From a virus: a DNA stretch of 33,967 nucleotides. Below the pieces are notes generated by a model that saw only the letters and a program-made list of their open reading frames with translations, was not told the origin of the DNA and did not search any database. Location: positions 1 to 33,967 of IMG/VR virus record IMGVR_UViG_3300038701_000106. The stretch is one strand, 5' to 3'. Made by a program: the position numbers and the translations under genes. Shown here one piece after another: positions 12,089 through 21,197 of the stretch; within the stretch, counting starts at the first letter, position 1; each line of letters begins with the position of its first letter.

Positions 12089-14295
12089 TATGCGGCCTCG
12101 TTTGCCTCTGTAACGATTACGTTATTCGGTGTGTTGTGCGTGATAATAGCAGCATTGCCACCCTCAGTCACTAGCGCGACAGAATTACTCAGCGCAGAAA
12201 CATGAACAGCGCGCCGCTTGGACGCGTTCAAGAACATATCAGGCACGACAGGCGCACCCGTTGTTATATTTTCGCCCGACAAGATGTGAACTTGCGAGAT
12301 GACAGATACGCCAATGACTGGGTTGCCCGCCAAGATTGGATCGGCACTGAATGTCTCATCTTCCGACATCGTGATGTCAGGCACGACCGCATTGCCAGTG
12401 GCGACATCATCGCCAACCAGAACAATGTTGACCACCATATCAGACGCATCAACTGTCGGTGGCTGCGCATTAATATTATCTGCGGCGATAATGTGAACCT
12501 GTGCGATAGCACTCGCATCAACAGTAGGTGCGCCAGCGGTGATGCCCTGTGCGGTCAGATCATGCTCTTGCTCAATCTGGGCCGCTCCGATAACTGGAAC
12601 ACCCGCCACGATTGGGTCTGCGTTAAATGTCTCATCCTCAGACATCGTGATCGCAGGCACAGAAGGCGCACCAGTTGTGATGCTATCGCCTGTCAGGTCA
12701 TGCTCTTGCTCAATCGCAGATGCGCCAATGACAGGCTGACCTGTCGTAATATCATCTGTGGCAAGCTGATGGTCTTGTGCAATGTCAGACGCGCCAATGA
12801 CGGGCTGCCCTGTCAGGATAGGATCAGCGCTAAATGTCTCATCCTCAGACATCGTGATGCTTGGCACAATCGCAGCACCAGTGGTGATGCTGTCACCAAC
12901 CATTGGCACAGTGACCTGCATATCGGTAGAGCCGATCACAGGCGGCTGTGCATTGATGTTGGCCGCTGTCAGGATATGCACCTGCAAGATGCTGCTTGCG
13001 CCAAGCACAGGAGCCGCTGTGGCGATACTATCGCCTGCTAGGTCATGCTCTTGCTCAATCTGCGCAGCACCAATGACAGGCACACCAGTCACGATAGGAT
13101 CAGCGTTGAATGTCTCATTTTCAGACATGGTGATAGCAGGCACAGAAGGCGCGCCTGTAGTCACATCTGCGCCAGACAGATCGTGATCCTGTGCGATGCT
13201 GGATTGATCGACTGTAGGCTGACCAGTGGTGATGCTGTCTGCGGTTAGTTCATTCAACTGGACTAACTGAGATGCCGTGATTGTCGGCTGACCAGTTGTA
13301 ATACCTGTGATCGTCAGGTCATGCTCTTGAGTAATGCCTGCATCTGCAACAGTTGGCGCACCAGTGGAAATGCTCACCAGTGACAGGTCATGCTCTTGCG
13401 TTATCGAAGATGCGCCAATGACAGGTGATCCAGACACAATCGGCTGCGCGTTAAATGTCTCATCCTCAGACATCGTAATGTCTGGCACAGATGGCGCGCC
13501 TGTCGTGATACCTTGTGCCGCCAGATCATGCTCTTGAGCAATACTTGATGCGGCAACAGTCGGCTGACCAGTTGTGATGTCAGTTGACGCAAGATCATGC
13601 TCTTGCCCGATGCTGGACGCACCAAGTGTCGGGTTGCCAGTGGTGATGCCTGTGATGGTCAGATCATGGTCTTGCTCAAGCACAGTCGCGCCAACAACGG
13701 GCGCACCAGATGTAATGCTGTCGCCATCGACTACATGATCTTGCGTGATGTTAGACGCGCCAACAATAGGATTGCCAGCCACAATCGGCTGCGCGTTAAA
13801 TGTCTCATCTTCGGCCATCGTGATAGATGGCACAGATGGTGCGCCTGCTGTGATGGCTGTCAGGCTCAGATCATGCGTCTGACCGATGCTTGACGCACCG
13901 ATGGTGGGCTGACCTGTCGTGAAGCCTGTCAGGCTTAGGTCATGATCTTGTGTGATGCTAGATGCACCAACAGTTGGCTGACCCGCTGTAATGCCTGTGA
14001 TGGTCAGATCGTGATCTTGGGTTAACCCAGATGATCCAACTGTCGGAACCCCCGATGCAAAAGACGCACCGCTTAGGTTGAAGATAACGCCAAGCGCAGT
14101 CTGACCCACGCTTGGCGCTTGTGTAGTGATTGTGAGCGGCGCAGGCTGAACATCGTCAAAGTTGCCGCTCTGGCTGTCGAATAGCCCAGTCTGGCTGTCA
14201 AACAGCGGGGCAGATAGCGCATCAATGCCGCCATCATCGAAAAGGGTCGCTCTGTCGTCAAACAGCCCGACCTGACTATCGAATAACCCCGCCAT
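12088..14295 (-). CDS. Repeat-built tail fibre protein
   Basis: A 735-residue protein with three parts. Residues 3-47 carry L-F-D or N-F-D repeats at seven-residue spacing (positions 4-6, 11-13, 18-20, 31-33, 38-40, 45-47). Residues 56-676 are exactly 27 tandem 23-residue repeats, followed by a partial copy at 677-686. Residues 687-735 are a unique C-terminus. Typical repeats read I-T-T-G-Q-P-T-V-G-A-S-S-I-x-Q-x-H-D-L. A second type with I-T-M-S-E-D-E-T-F-N-A-D-P appears at repeats 5, 10, 15, 19, 22 and 26. No cysteines or membrane parts are evident. It is most likely a long thin side fibre whose LFD end docks on the virion. Position in the adhesin module supports this. Confidence 0.8.
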   Translation of the reverse strand: MAGLFDSQVGLFDDRATLFDDGGIDALSAPLFDSQTGLFDSQSGNFDDVQPAPLTITTQAPSVGQTALGVIFNLSGASFASGVPTVGSSGLTQDHDLTITGITAGQPTVGASSITQDHDLSLTGFTTGQPTIGASSIGQTHDLSLTAITAGAPSVPSITMAEDETFNAQPIVAGNPIVGASNITQDHVVDGDSITSGAPVVGATVLEQDHDLTITGITTGNPTLGASSIGQEHDLASTDITTGQPTVAASSIAQEHDLAAQGITTGAPSVPDITMSEDETFNAQPIVSGSPVIGASSITQEHDLSLVSISTGAPTVADAGITQEHDLTITGITTGQPTITASQLVQLNELTADSITTGQPTVDQSSIAQDHDLSGADVTTGAPSVPAITMSENETFNADPIVTGVPVIGAAQIEQEHDLAGDSIATAAPVLGASSILQVHILTAANINAQPPVIGSTDMQVTVPMVGDSITTGAAIVPSITMSEDETFSADPILTGQPVIGASDIAQDHQLATDDITTGQPVIGASAIEQEHDLTGDSITTGAPSVPAITMSEDETFNADPIVAGVPVIGAAQIEQEHDLTAQGITAGAPTVDASAIAQVHIIAADNINAQPPTVDASDMVVNIVLVGDDVATGNAVVPDITMSEDETFSADPILAGNPVIGVSVISQVHILSGENITTGAPVVPDMFLNASKRRAVHVSALSNSVALVTEGGNAAIITHNTPNNVIVTEANEAA
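12268..14130 (-). repeat. 27 tandem 69-bp coding repeats
   Basis: The DNA here repeats with an exact 69-base unit, 27 units without insertion or deletion, matching the 23-residue protein period. The units have diverged at the nucleotide level but keep frame and length. This favours repeat-number change by recombination. The period is also why long open frames appear on the opposite strand. Confidence 0.85.
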
Positions 14296-14306
14296 TTCCT
14301 AAACCC

Positions 14307-14678
14307 TTATGCAGGGTCAGGGATGCCGATGGACACAGATGACAGCGTGAATGTGTTGCCAGATGTTACCGACTGAGAAGCAGTCAACGAACCAGTGGCA
14401 AGCAAGCGGCTGTTTGAGGTGTCAACAATCGCATAGTGCGTTGCTGTGCCTGTGCCAGTTACAGAGCCATCGCTGATTGCCGCAACAACAACCTCACGGC
14501 CACCGCCAGAGCGATCCTGTGGCGCGCCAATGGACAAGCTGGTGCTATTGCCCAAAGTATAAGTGGAAGTTGCTTCTGCGTATGTCGTGGCTTCCTGAGA
14601 AGTCACATGAATTGCGTTCGCTTCTAAATCAAGAACGGATAATCCGTTGTCGAATACGCGATCTCCAAGTGTTGCCAT
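14307..14678 (-). CDS. Hypothetical virion or fibre-associated protein
   Basis: A 123-residue protein rich in Ser, Thr, Ala and Val with alternating polar and hydrophobic strands: T-S-T-Y-T-L-G-N-S-T-S-L-S-I, then S-G-N-T-F-T-L-S-S-V-S-I. No cysteines. The texture is that of a beta-structured virion protein, and it lies between the repeat fibre and a fibre-assembly-like gene. I recognise no named family. GGAGG precedes the ATG but sits inside a small hairpin (14681-14693). Confidence 0.6.
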   Translation of the reverse strand: MATLGDRVFDNGLSVLDLEANAIHVTSQEATTYAEATSTYTLGNSTSLSIGAPQDRSGGGREVVVAAISDGSVTGTGTATHYAIVDTSNSRLLATGSLTASQSVTSGNTFTLSSVSIGIPDPA

Positions 14679-14680
14679 TT

Positions 14681-14693
14681 TTCGGCCTCCGAA
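14681..14693 (-). promoter_or_regulatory. Hairpin holding a Shine-Dalgarno sequence
   Basis: In the leftward transcript the sequence TTCGGAGGCCGAA forms a 5-base-pair stem with a 3-base loop, and the GGAGG ribosome site of the 14307-14678 gene is inside it. The start codon follows two bases later. The hairpin could lower initiation of this gene. The structure is seen; regulation is inferred. Confidence 0.45.
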
Positions 14694-14752
14694 GGTTTAA
14701 GTTTGCATATGCCGCGCTAATGTAACACGCTTTCGCTTATTGTTCCATATGC

Positions 14753-15295
14753 TTAGGCTTCTGGCCAATCGTTGATCGGCGCATTGCCAGTAACATTGCC
14801 ATCCGCATCTGTGGGTGTCTCAAACAGCGCCACAAAGGCAGCATGGTCAGCAGCACCATCAATAGCACCCTCAATAGCACCACTCGCAGCGCGAACCGCA
14901 GCACGATAATCAAGCACAGCCTGTGGCACGGCCTCGCCTGTCTCAGCCTGACGGGTGACATACCAGTCGCTTGGCGCAAGCAAACCGCCTGCTGTGGTCT
15001 TGGTCTGGCTTTTCCAAACCGACTTCAAGCCAAGCGTGACAACCTGCTCACCCTTTTCGTCAAGCACAGGATCGCCATTTTCATCAACCGCAGGCACATC
15101 ATCCAATGCCTTGGGCGTGTTAGCATCCCACCAGAAGCGGTTGTCATATGGCGCAGGGTCATCCTTCCAGACCAAGCCTGCTGCCTGCTTTTCTGCATCG
15201 CTCCAGCGACCCCATGATGTTGGGTGCTTGATGCCATTGCTATCCGTCCAGCTTCTGCCTTCGCGGATGATCTTTCCGTTAAAAGTCCATGCCAT
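14753..15295 (-). CDS. Tail fibre assembly-like protein
   Basis: A 180-residue protein. The N-terminus is Trp-rich (M-A-W-T-F-N-G-K-I-I-R-E-G-R-S-W), and the C-terminal half has P-S-D-W-Y-V-T-R-Q-A-E-T-G-E-A-V-P and then Y-R-A-A-V-R-A-A. The pattern D-W-x-x-x-R then I/V-P then Y-R-x-x-x-R is shared with phage tail-fibre assembly chaperones and related adhesin-linked proteins. It lies directly downstream of the large SPRY/lectin-like adhesin. It may aid trimerisation of a fibre or be a minor virion part. The family call is moderate. Confidence 0.6.
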   Translation of the reverse strand: MAWTFNGKIIREGRSWTDSNGIKHPTSWGRWSDAEKQAAGLVWKDDPAPYDNRFWWDANTPKALDDVPAVDENGDPVLDEKGEQVVTLGLKSVWKSQTKTTAGGLLAPSDWYVTRQAETGEAVPQAVLDYRAAVRAASGAIEGAIDGAADHAAFVALFETPTDADGNVTGNAPINDWPEA

Positions 15296-15300
15296 GTTTG

Positions 15301-17667
15301 TTACCTCGCGTTCGAATATTTCGCGGGTTGCTCCGCGAAGGCCATGAAGATGTAGTTATAACCGCTCTTGTTCGGATCATAAGTCCCAAGCCTTGGCTTA
15401 AATCCGTTTGACAGAAAGTCCACAAGCCTGTCGCCAGTGTCTTCTGCATTGCTTAGGTTAGCATACAGGTTTTTATCTGTTGGGTTATATGTATCACGGG
15501 TGTTGTCTTGCATTACCCAAGATGAAGCATTGTTTGTGGCCTTAAAAATCACAAACGCAGGCCTAAACCCGCAATACACAAACGGCCCATCTGTCGAACC
15601 ATTGCCCGTGTAGCTGCCGAACTTGCTGTAGCCCTCGACCTCTGCGAAACAATACATAACAACATTATACCCCGAGCCATAAAACGCGCCATCCCAATGC
15701 ACAACAGAAGATGTCGGAGCGGTATTATTCCAACCCGAACTCGAAGCAACTGCCGCAGTAGAATTTAGGATCAGTCGCTTATCTTCAGCATCAGGTATTG
15801 CGCTATGATAAACATCCCAGTTGTAAGTGCTGTTTCTTGATTTTGCAAAAATCACGTTAGGAGCCTGCCCTAAACCATGTCCTATCGTAGCGTCTGCACC
15901 AGTTGTCGTAAACGTAGCAATACTAAAACCTGCCTTCTGGTTCACAGAGACAGTGCTTGTGATAGACCCGTCAGTGTTCGAGGATGTGCCGTTGCCTGCA
16001 AGCCAGTTCCAAGCGACATAGTTGTTGAGGCTATTTGTGCCTGCTGTTGAACCAAGCGAGAAGCCATCAGTGTCAAAGGATGAAAGCAATCCAAGGTCAG
16101 TTGTTTCAGCGTCAGTTGAGTTTGAGTTTAATTCAACGCCTGCACCCCTAACTTCGTCAAACAGAAAGTGGCTTTGAGTTCCAGTTCTTGACTTGATCCA
16201 TGTCCATGAGGGCTGAAAACCAACACCAGTGATGCTTTGACCAGTGCCGTTGCCTGCATACAACACAGTATTAAAGTAATCGCTTGGGCTTTCGTCTTGC
16301 GCTGGGTCAATCACAGGGTCAGGCAGGTTAGCCGTGCAAAGCGCAAGATAGCCCGATGGTGGCGCATAGTAGAAATCACCCACGCCATTGTCATCCGTGT
16401 TGCCTTGCGCGGTCTTGTTGCCTGCAAAGCTGCTGTCTTGGCCGAAGTTTAGGTAGTAATTATAAGAAGTGTTCGCCGCCAAAAACGTTCTAACATAAAG
16501 GCCCGCAGGGGCAGATGAAGTCCAAGTATAGGCCCCAGAACCCTGCACAACATTATTTTTATAAAATGTCACTTGAGTATTGTTGAAATCAATCGCCATA
16601 CCAAGAACATCGTTTGATTGATAAGATGCAAACGTAGGTGAGCCAGTTAAGCCAAACGTAGACCCATTTGGCCTCCAACCAAATCGACCCGCTTCAGATA
16701 CGGCTTCCATTGCACTGAATGAAGATGTCCCATCAGAGGTGGGCATCCCAAATGATTGAGCCTCAACATACCATTTCCCACCTGTGATTAAAAACGAAGA
16801 TACTCTAAGAGAATTATTACCGCTTAATCCTGTAGCCTTTAAGTTGCCCTCAGATAGAGTGCAGTCAGCAGATGTGCTGTTGTAAATAGCATTAAGCACA
16901 GCAAAATTATTTGTCGGGCTATCAAGCACCACATCAGTTGCGACAAGGTTGTTCGCAGTCCAGTCATTTGCATTGCCAGACAGGTCATCGCCAATGTTCG
17001 CGCTGTCAGAGAAATTCAGATAAAACCCATTCGTGCCGTAGCTGCCTGCATACGACTTAGCCACCCACACGCCAGACTTGAACTCGCCGAAGTCAGTTGG
17101 GTCAAGCGCCTGCCCGTCAATGAAGTTTACCTCGCCAAAATAACCACCTTCGGTGTCACCAGTATAGCCAATTTTATGCAAATGGTTTTGATTAATAGCA
17201 AGATCAGCGTTTTGTGCAGGCCAACTTGCGCCCTGCGAAAGCGCAACCTGTTCGCCATTGACATAAAACTTTATGCGATCTGCTGTAGTGGCTTGCGTAG
17301 TATCAACAGCAACAACAAAGTGATACCAAGACGAAAAGTCACGGAACAGAGGTGCGGCTTCACCTATAATATTAAAATAGTCACCCATGACGAACTGGTC
17401 TGTTTTGCCCAATCCACCACCATCAATTCTAGCGGTAAATTGACTTGTTCCGCTAGCAGCAGAAATAAGAACATTTTGCTTTCCTGAGCCTTCACGCTTA
17501 ACCCAACCGCTCCAAGTCCAAGTCTTTCGGTTACTAGATGATGCGGGAGTGCGGCTTAGATAAGCATTTGATGAACTATCAATTCGCAGCGATTGCTCTA
17601 TCTCAGTTGGATAGAAGCCTGCCGCAGATTGATACATCCATTGCGAAGAACCGAATGGGCCACTCAT
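15301..17667 (-). CDS. Large receptor-binding adhesin, LamG/SPRY/DUF7483-like
   Basis: A 788-residue protein with three lectin-like regions. Residues about 25-200 form a LamG/concanavalin-type fold (S-R-T-P-A-S-S-S-N-R-K-T-W-T-W-S-G-W and W-Y-H-F-V-V-A-V-D). Residues about 270-440 form a SPRY-like region (K-W-Y-V-E-A, then D-V-L-G-M-A-I-D-F-N-N-T-Q-V-T-F-Y-K-N). The C-terminal region starts at about 470 and contains F-N-T-V-L-Y-A-G-N-G-T-G-Q-S-I-T-G-V-G-F-Q-P, as in DUF7483. Such multi-lectin proteins are common in marine phages and probably bind host surface glycans. AAGGAGG lies a few bases before the ATG. It neighbours two other fibre genes. Confidence 0.75.
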   Translation of the reverse strand: MSGPFGSSQWMYQSAAGFYPTEIEQSLRIDSSSNAYLSRTPASSSNRKTWTWSGWVKREGSGKQNVLISAASGTSQFTARIDGGGLGKTDQFVMGDYFNIIGEAAPLFRDFSSWYHFVVAVDTTQATTADRIKFYVNGEQVALSQGASWPAQNADLAINQNHLHKIGYTGDTEGGYFGEVNFIDGQALDPTDFGEFKSGVWVAKSYAGSYGTNGFYLNFSDSANIGDDLSGNANDWTANNLVATDVVLDSPTNNFAVLNAIYNSTSADCTLSEGNLKATGLSGNNSLRVSSFLITGGKWYVEAQSFGMPTSDGTSSFSAMEAVSEAGRFGWRPNGSTFGLTGSPTFASYQSNDVLGMAIDFNNTQVTFYKNNVVQGSGAYTWTSSAPAGLYVRTFLAANTSYNYYLNFGQDSSFAGNKTAQGNTDDNGVGDFYYAPPSGYLALCTANLPDPVIDPAQDESPSDYFNTVLYAGNGTGQSITGVGFQPSWTWIKSRTGTQSHFLFDEVRGAGVELNSNSTDAETTDLGLLSSFDTDGFSLGSTAGTNSLNNYVAWNWLAGNGTSSNTDGSITSTVSVNQKAGFSIATFTTTGADATIGHGLGQAPNVIFAKSRNSTYNWDVYHSAIPDAEDKRLILNSTAAVASSSGWNNTAPTSSVVHWDGAFYGSGYNVVMYCFAEVEGYSKFGSYTGNGSTDGPFVYCGFRPAFVIFKATNNASSWVMQDNTRDTYNPTDKNLYANLSNAEDTGDRLVDFLSNGFKPRLGTYDPNKSGYNYIFMAFAEQPAKYSNAR

Positions 17668-17679
17668 GTCAGACCCTCC

Positions 17680-18378
17680 TTATGCGAATGCAAGCTGTGG
17701 CGCGCCAAGCAAGATGCGACCCGATGCAGCAACCACATATGGCACGATGTCAGTCGCAGAAGCCGCAGAGGATAGCGTTAAGCCTGCACCACCCGCAGTC
17801 TCATAGTCAGTGCCAAGGCTCACTGTGCGGCCCCCTGTGCCATCCTGAATAAACACGATGAAGCCTGACTGACCGACTTGCTCAGTTGTTGGGTTAGCCA
17901 ATGTGACGTTGCCTGTGAGTGTTAGGACAAAGTTTTGGTTTGCGCCAAAGTCGAGCGTGACAGAGCCAGTGTTGGTGGTGTCTGTGTCGGTCTTTGCGAT
18001 TGCATTACCATCAACCTCAAGCGTGGCGGCTGGCGTGGCCGTGCCAATGCCCACACGATTGTTGCCCGTGTCAACAGTCAGCGTGTCAGTGTCGATCACC
18101 AGATCAGCAGCAGTCAGAGTGCCATCCACTGTGACATTGGCGAAAGACCAAGCATCAGTTGCCTGATCGAATGACGCAAACGAAATCCAAGCATCGTCAC
18201 CCGCATTGCGGATTTTCAAGATGTCTGTCGTGCTGTCATACCACCACTGATAAGCATAGGTCGTGCTTGGCTCAGTTGCGCCAGCAGAGTTGCTTGCCAA
18301 TGCCTGAAGGGCAGAGTTCAAGTCGCTGCGGAAAGACGGGAAGCCCTGATTGGCAATGCTAAAATCGTTCTGGCTCAT
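17680..18378 (-). CDS. Tail fibre protein with phage-type N-terminus
   Basis: A 232-residue protein. The start S-Q-N-D-F-S-I-A-N-Q-G-F-P-S-F-R-S-D-L-N-S-A-L and the segment Y-Q-W-W-Y-D-S-T-T-D-I-L-K-I-R-N are typical of fibre-attachment domains in marine siphophages and podophages. They are followed by V-G-I-G-T-A-T-P-A-A-T-L-E-V-D-G, the repeat motif found at the heads of fibre shafts and before chaperone-cleaved ends. The C-terminus is a small beta region. It overlaps the gpJ-like gene start by 4 bases and likely hangs on the tail tip. Confidence 0.7.
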   Translation of the reverse strand: MSQNDFSIANQGFPSFRSDLNSALQALASNSAGATEPSTTYAYQWWYDSTTDILKIRNAGDDAWISFASFDQATDAWSFANVTVDGTLTAADLVIDTDTLTVDTGNNRVGIGTATPAATLEVDGNAIAKTDTDTTNTGSVTLDFGANQNFVLTLTGNVTLANPTTEQVGQSGFIVFIQDGTGGRTVSLGTDYETAGGAGLTLSSAASATDIVPYVVAASGRILLGAPQLAFA

Positions 18379-21197
18379 GTTATTTCCTTACCATAGCCCT
18401 TTGCAACATAGTCAAACGTGGTCGAGTTCGTGCTGACTGACCCGCCTGTGTAGGTCGTGATCGTAAAGCCAGTGCGGCTCTTACTACTAATAACATAACG
18501 ATCTCCGTCTGCCAATGATGCCGCGATGCCAAGAGAAGGTGTGGCCTTAAATGCAGATGAGAAGGTTACAGTGTGTGATCCAGTATAGGTGATTTCACTA
18601 TCAGCCTCAACTCGATCTGGCATATCAACTTCGGCAGACAATTCACGAATGAGCGGCGCGTTACCCGCATTTACAGTCTCAAGAACTGCCCTAAACCGAA
18701 TTGCCCGCGCATCAATGTCACCCACAACAAAATCACGCCACGCAGACCAAGTTGGCGATCCCGCAGGGTCATCATCGGTAAAGCTGACCTGAGTTCTGAC
18801 TGTGGTGGTGTCAAATGCGGCTGGATCGCCATCAAACAAGCCTTCGCGCGCATCAAACAAACCAACAGCATCGTCAAAGTTATTAACGTAATCCAAGAAG
18901 CCAATCAGCAAGTTTGTCTGGACGCGAGACACATATTTCTCACCAAGGTCAATGTAATTATCAAACTCATATGTGCCGCTTGATGGCAAGCCAGTTGGAT
19001 CAATGGTGATAAAGTTACCAACGCCATCGCTGTCCAAGACCACATTGCTCTTTGAGCCAGTGAACGATGGATGCTGTGTTGATGTGGTAATGACATTGAG
19101 ATTATCAATATCAGCCACATTGGTTGAAACCACAATGCTTGCGGCACTGTCACTTACATTACCCAGTTTATCAACGGCCTTGATGAAATAAGTGCCTGTC
19201 TGCGATGGCACACTGACAGTGTTTGCGGGTCGCGCAATTTTCGGCACAAGATCAACCGCGCGGTTGTAATCAGCGCCACTTGTCTCTGATGAATATCTGA
19301 CCTTGTAATGCGACAAGTCCAAGTCGCCAACTGGTGTCCAACTTAAATGCAGCGTGTTTCCAACCACATTGGCAGAGAAATTAGTGACATCTTCTGGTGA
19401 TGCCTCAAACAAGGTCGCATAAAAGTTGGTGATTGTGCTAAATGGCCCACGAACCCCAAGCGTGCTTATGCCGCGCGCGCGGATGTCATACAGCCCGTCA
19501 TTTACATTTAGCGCAACAAAGCGATTGCCCGTAGCCTGCCCCGCCATTGTGTAATCTGTATCTGCGCTTCGCTTATATTGAACCTCAAAGCGATCAACAA
19601 ATGGGCTATTAGATGAAACATCAATCAGCAGCGCGCCAACTACTTGTTGGTTCTGGATGCGCAACTCTGTGCTAACAGCAAGCCCGACCTCAATTTGAGT
19701 AAATGGAGATGGCAAGGTTGTGTTATTCTGGATCAGCGCCTTTTCTTCAGCAGTCCAGTCAAATGAAGCCTCGCTAACTTCTCGCAAAGTAAGTGTCACT
19801 GTCAGAGCATTGCTCTCGCTTGCGCCAAAAGACCAGTCGGTGCATTCAAACTCTTTTTCAACCCAGCCATATCGCTCATTGGTGATGGCAATGATCTCGC
19901 CAACCTCAACATCAAAGGCATTTAGACCAAATTCAGCAGTGAAAACCATCTGCTCGCGACCGCGATACAGTGTCAGCTTGGCAAGCCGCTGCGCAGCCGC
20001 GCTATCTGTTGTGAACGGCAATTCAAGGTCAAGAAGCTGCTCCTGACCACCATCCTCTGCGACAAAAGAGTTACCCTTGACTTGCGGATAGTCGGTCGAA
20101 ATCCACCTCTGATCTTTATTGTTGAATGTGCCCTGAACACAATTGAATTGATCGCGCAAGTTTACGCGGGTCTGAAGTGAAATTGGGCTGCGCAGATCAT
20201 CAAGCGTAAGCGTCTTGGTTGGCGCAACATAATCACCAACTGTCAGTTTCCACTTGCCAGCGCCCCAGAACAGCGTGCCAGCGCAGGCTGTCATCATATC
20301 GCCAAGCACATCACTGTAATTGATGTCAGCACGCGTTGTGCCATTGATGGTGTATCTCTTCTGAGCTCCACCGCCAGACAGGGAAACATCCTCATCACAA
20401 ATGTTTGCGGCAGCGGAAAATGCCACATCGTCAACTTCATTATCATTCAAACCATACGCACTGGTGATGTAGTCTCGAACGCACAGCGCAGCATTATTGC
20501 TGTATGCCGTGTTTCCAGTGCGGGGGTCATACACCTTCTTGCCCTTCACAACTGCTGTAACAAGCGGGATGCCATTCGCGAAAACATCCTGATCATAATC
20601 ATACCTGACATAAAGATATGCAATCCCACGACCGCGAAAGTTGCTGTCAATCTGATTGCTTTCAGCCACAAGGTCGGCATCGGCCACCTGATTTACAGCG
20701 CCAAGATGCTTCTTGATCCTGATCTTGCTATTCCAAGGTGAAGACGTAACCAAGCCGCTCCCATTAAGCGTCACAATTTCATCATTGATGTAGATGTCGC
20801 CAATCTCAGCGACCTCATGACCAGCAAGAGCGATAACTTGGTGCAGATAACGATTATCAGCGCCAGTTGTCTCGTAATATGTGATTGTGCCACCCTTGCG
20901 CGTCTCCCCATATACAAAATCATGCGGTGATGCTGCATCCTTCTGGTTGACCAGAATGCCACGAGATGATGTGTCACCTCCAAATGCAGATAACTCAGGC
21001 GGCTTTGGCGCAAGCGCGCGCAGGGCATAAGATGTAACAGCGGTAACAGCAACATAAGTTGCAGCAGTCACAAGAGCAACACCAACTGTGCTAGTCACTG
21101 TTAGCGCAGATACAACCCAACTAGCGATTGCACTAACTCTTGGCGCACGCTCAAACTGATTTACATGGCGCAAAACATTATATGGCTGATTTTTCAT
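18375..21197 (-). CDS. Tail tip protein, gpJ-like
   Basis: A 940-residue central tail-tip protein in the position of lambda J and GTA gp15. A hydrophobic Ala/Val/Thr segment at about residues 26-60 is followed by the conserved gpJ-like core (N-Q-K-D-A-A-S-P-H-D-F-V-Y-G-E-T-R-K-G-G, I-Y-I-N-D-E-I-V). One or two fibronectin type III-like domains cover roughly 500-700 (L-H-L-S-W-T-P-V-G-D, Y-K-V-R-Y). The C-terminal part has a run of N-F-D/L-F-D motifs at seven-residue spacing and a beta-rich end. It should form the host-contacting tip and carry the fibres encoded downstream. The LFD run is shared with the repeat fibre at 12088-14295. Confidence 0.85.
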   Translation of the reverse strand: MKNQPYNVLRHVNQFERAPRVSAIASWVVSALTVTSTVGVALVTAATYVAVTAVTSYALRALAPKPPELSAFGGDTSSRGILVNQKDAASPHDFVYGETRKGGTITYYETTGADNRYLHQVIALAGHEVAEIGDIYINDEIVTLNGSGLVTSSPWNSKIRIKKHLGAVNQVADADLVAESNQIDSNFRGRGIAYLYVRYDYDQDVFANGIPLVTAVVKGKKVYDPRTGNTAYSNNAALCVRDYITSAYGLNDNEVDDVAFSAAANICDEDVSLSGGGAQKRYTINGTTRADINYSDVLGDMMTACAGTLFWGAGKWKLTVGDYVAPTKTLTLDDLRSPISLQTRVNLRDQFNCVQGTFNNKDQRWISTDYPQVKGNSFVAEDGGQEQLLDLELPFTTDSAAAQRLAKLTLYRGREQMVFTAEFGLNAFDVEVGEIIAITNERYGWVEKEFECTDWSFGASESNALTVTLTLREVSEASFDWTAEEKALIQNNTTLPSPFTQIEVGLAVSTELRIQNQQVVGALLIDVSSNSPFVDRFEVQYKRSADTDYTMAGQATGNRFVALNVNDGLYDIRARGISTLGVRGPFSTITNFYATLFEASPEDVTNFSANVVGNTLHLSWTPVGDLDLSHYKVRYSSETSGADYNRAVDLVPKIARPANTVSVPSQTGTYFIKAVDKLGNVSDSAASIVVSTNVADIDNLNVITTSTQHPSFTGSKSNVVLDSDGVGNFITIDPTGLPSSGTYEFDNYIDLGEKYVSRVQTNLLIGFLDYVNNFDDAVGLFDAREGLFDGDPAAFDTTTVRTQVSFTDDDPAGSPTWSAWRDFVVGDIDARAIRFRAVLETVNAGNAPLIRELSAEVDMPDRVEADSEITYTGSHTVTFSSAFKATPSLGIAASLADGDRYVISSKSRTGFTITTYTGGSVSTNSTTFDYVAKGYGKEIT

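Noticed and set aside
12202-13041. 279-residue open frame on the plus strand
   Set aside because: It is antisense to the 69-base repeat array. The period is a multiple of three, so open frames repeat on the opposite strand, and it has no ribosome site or family resemblance.
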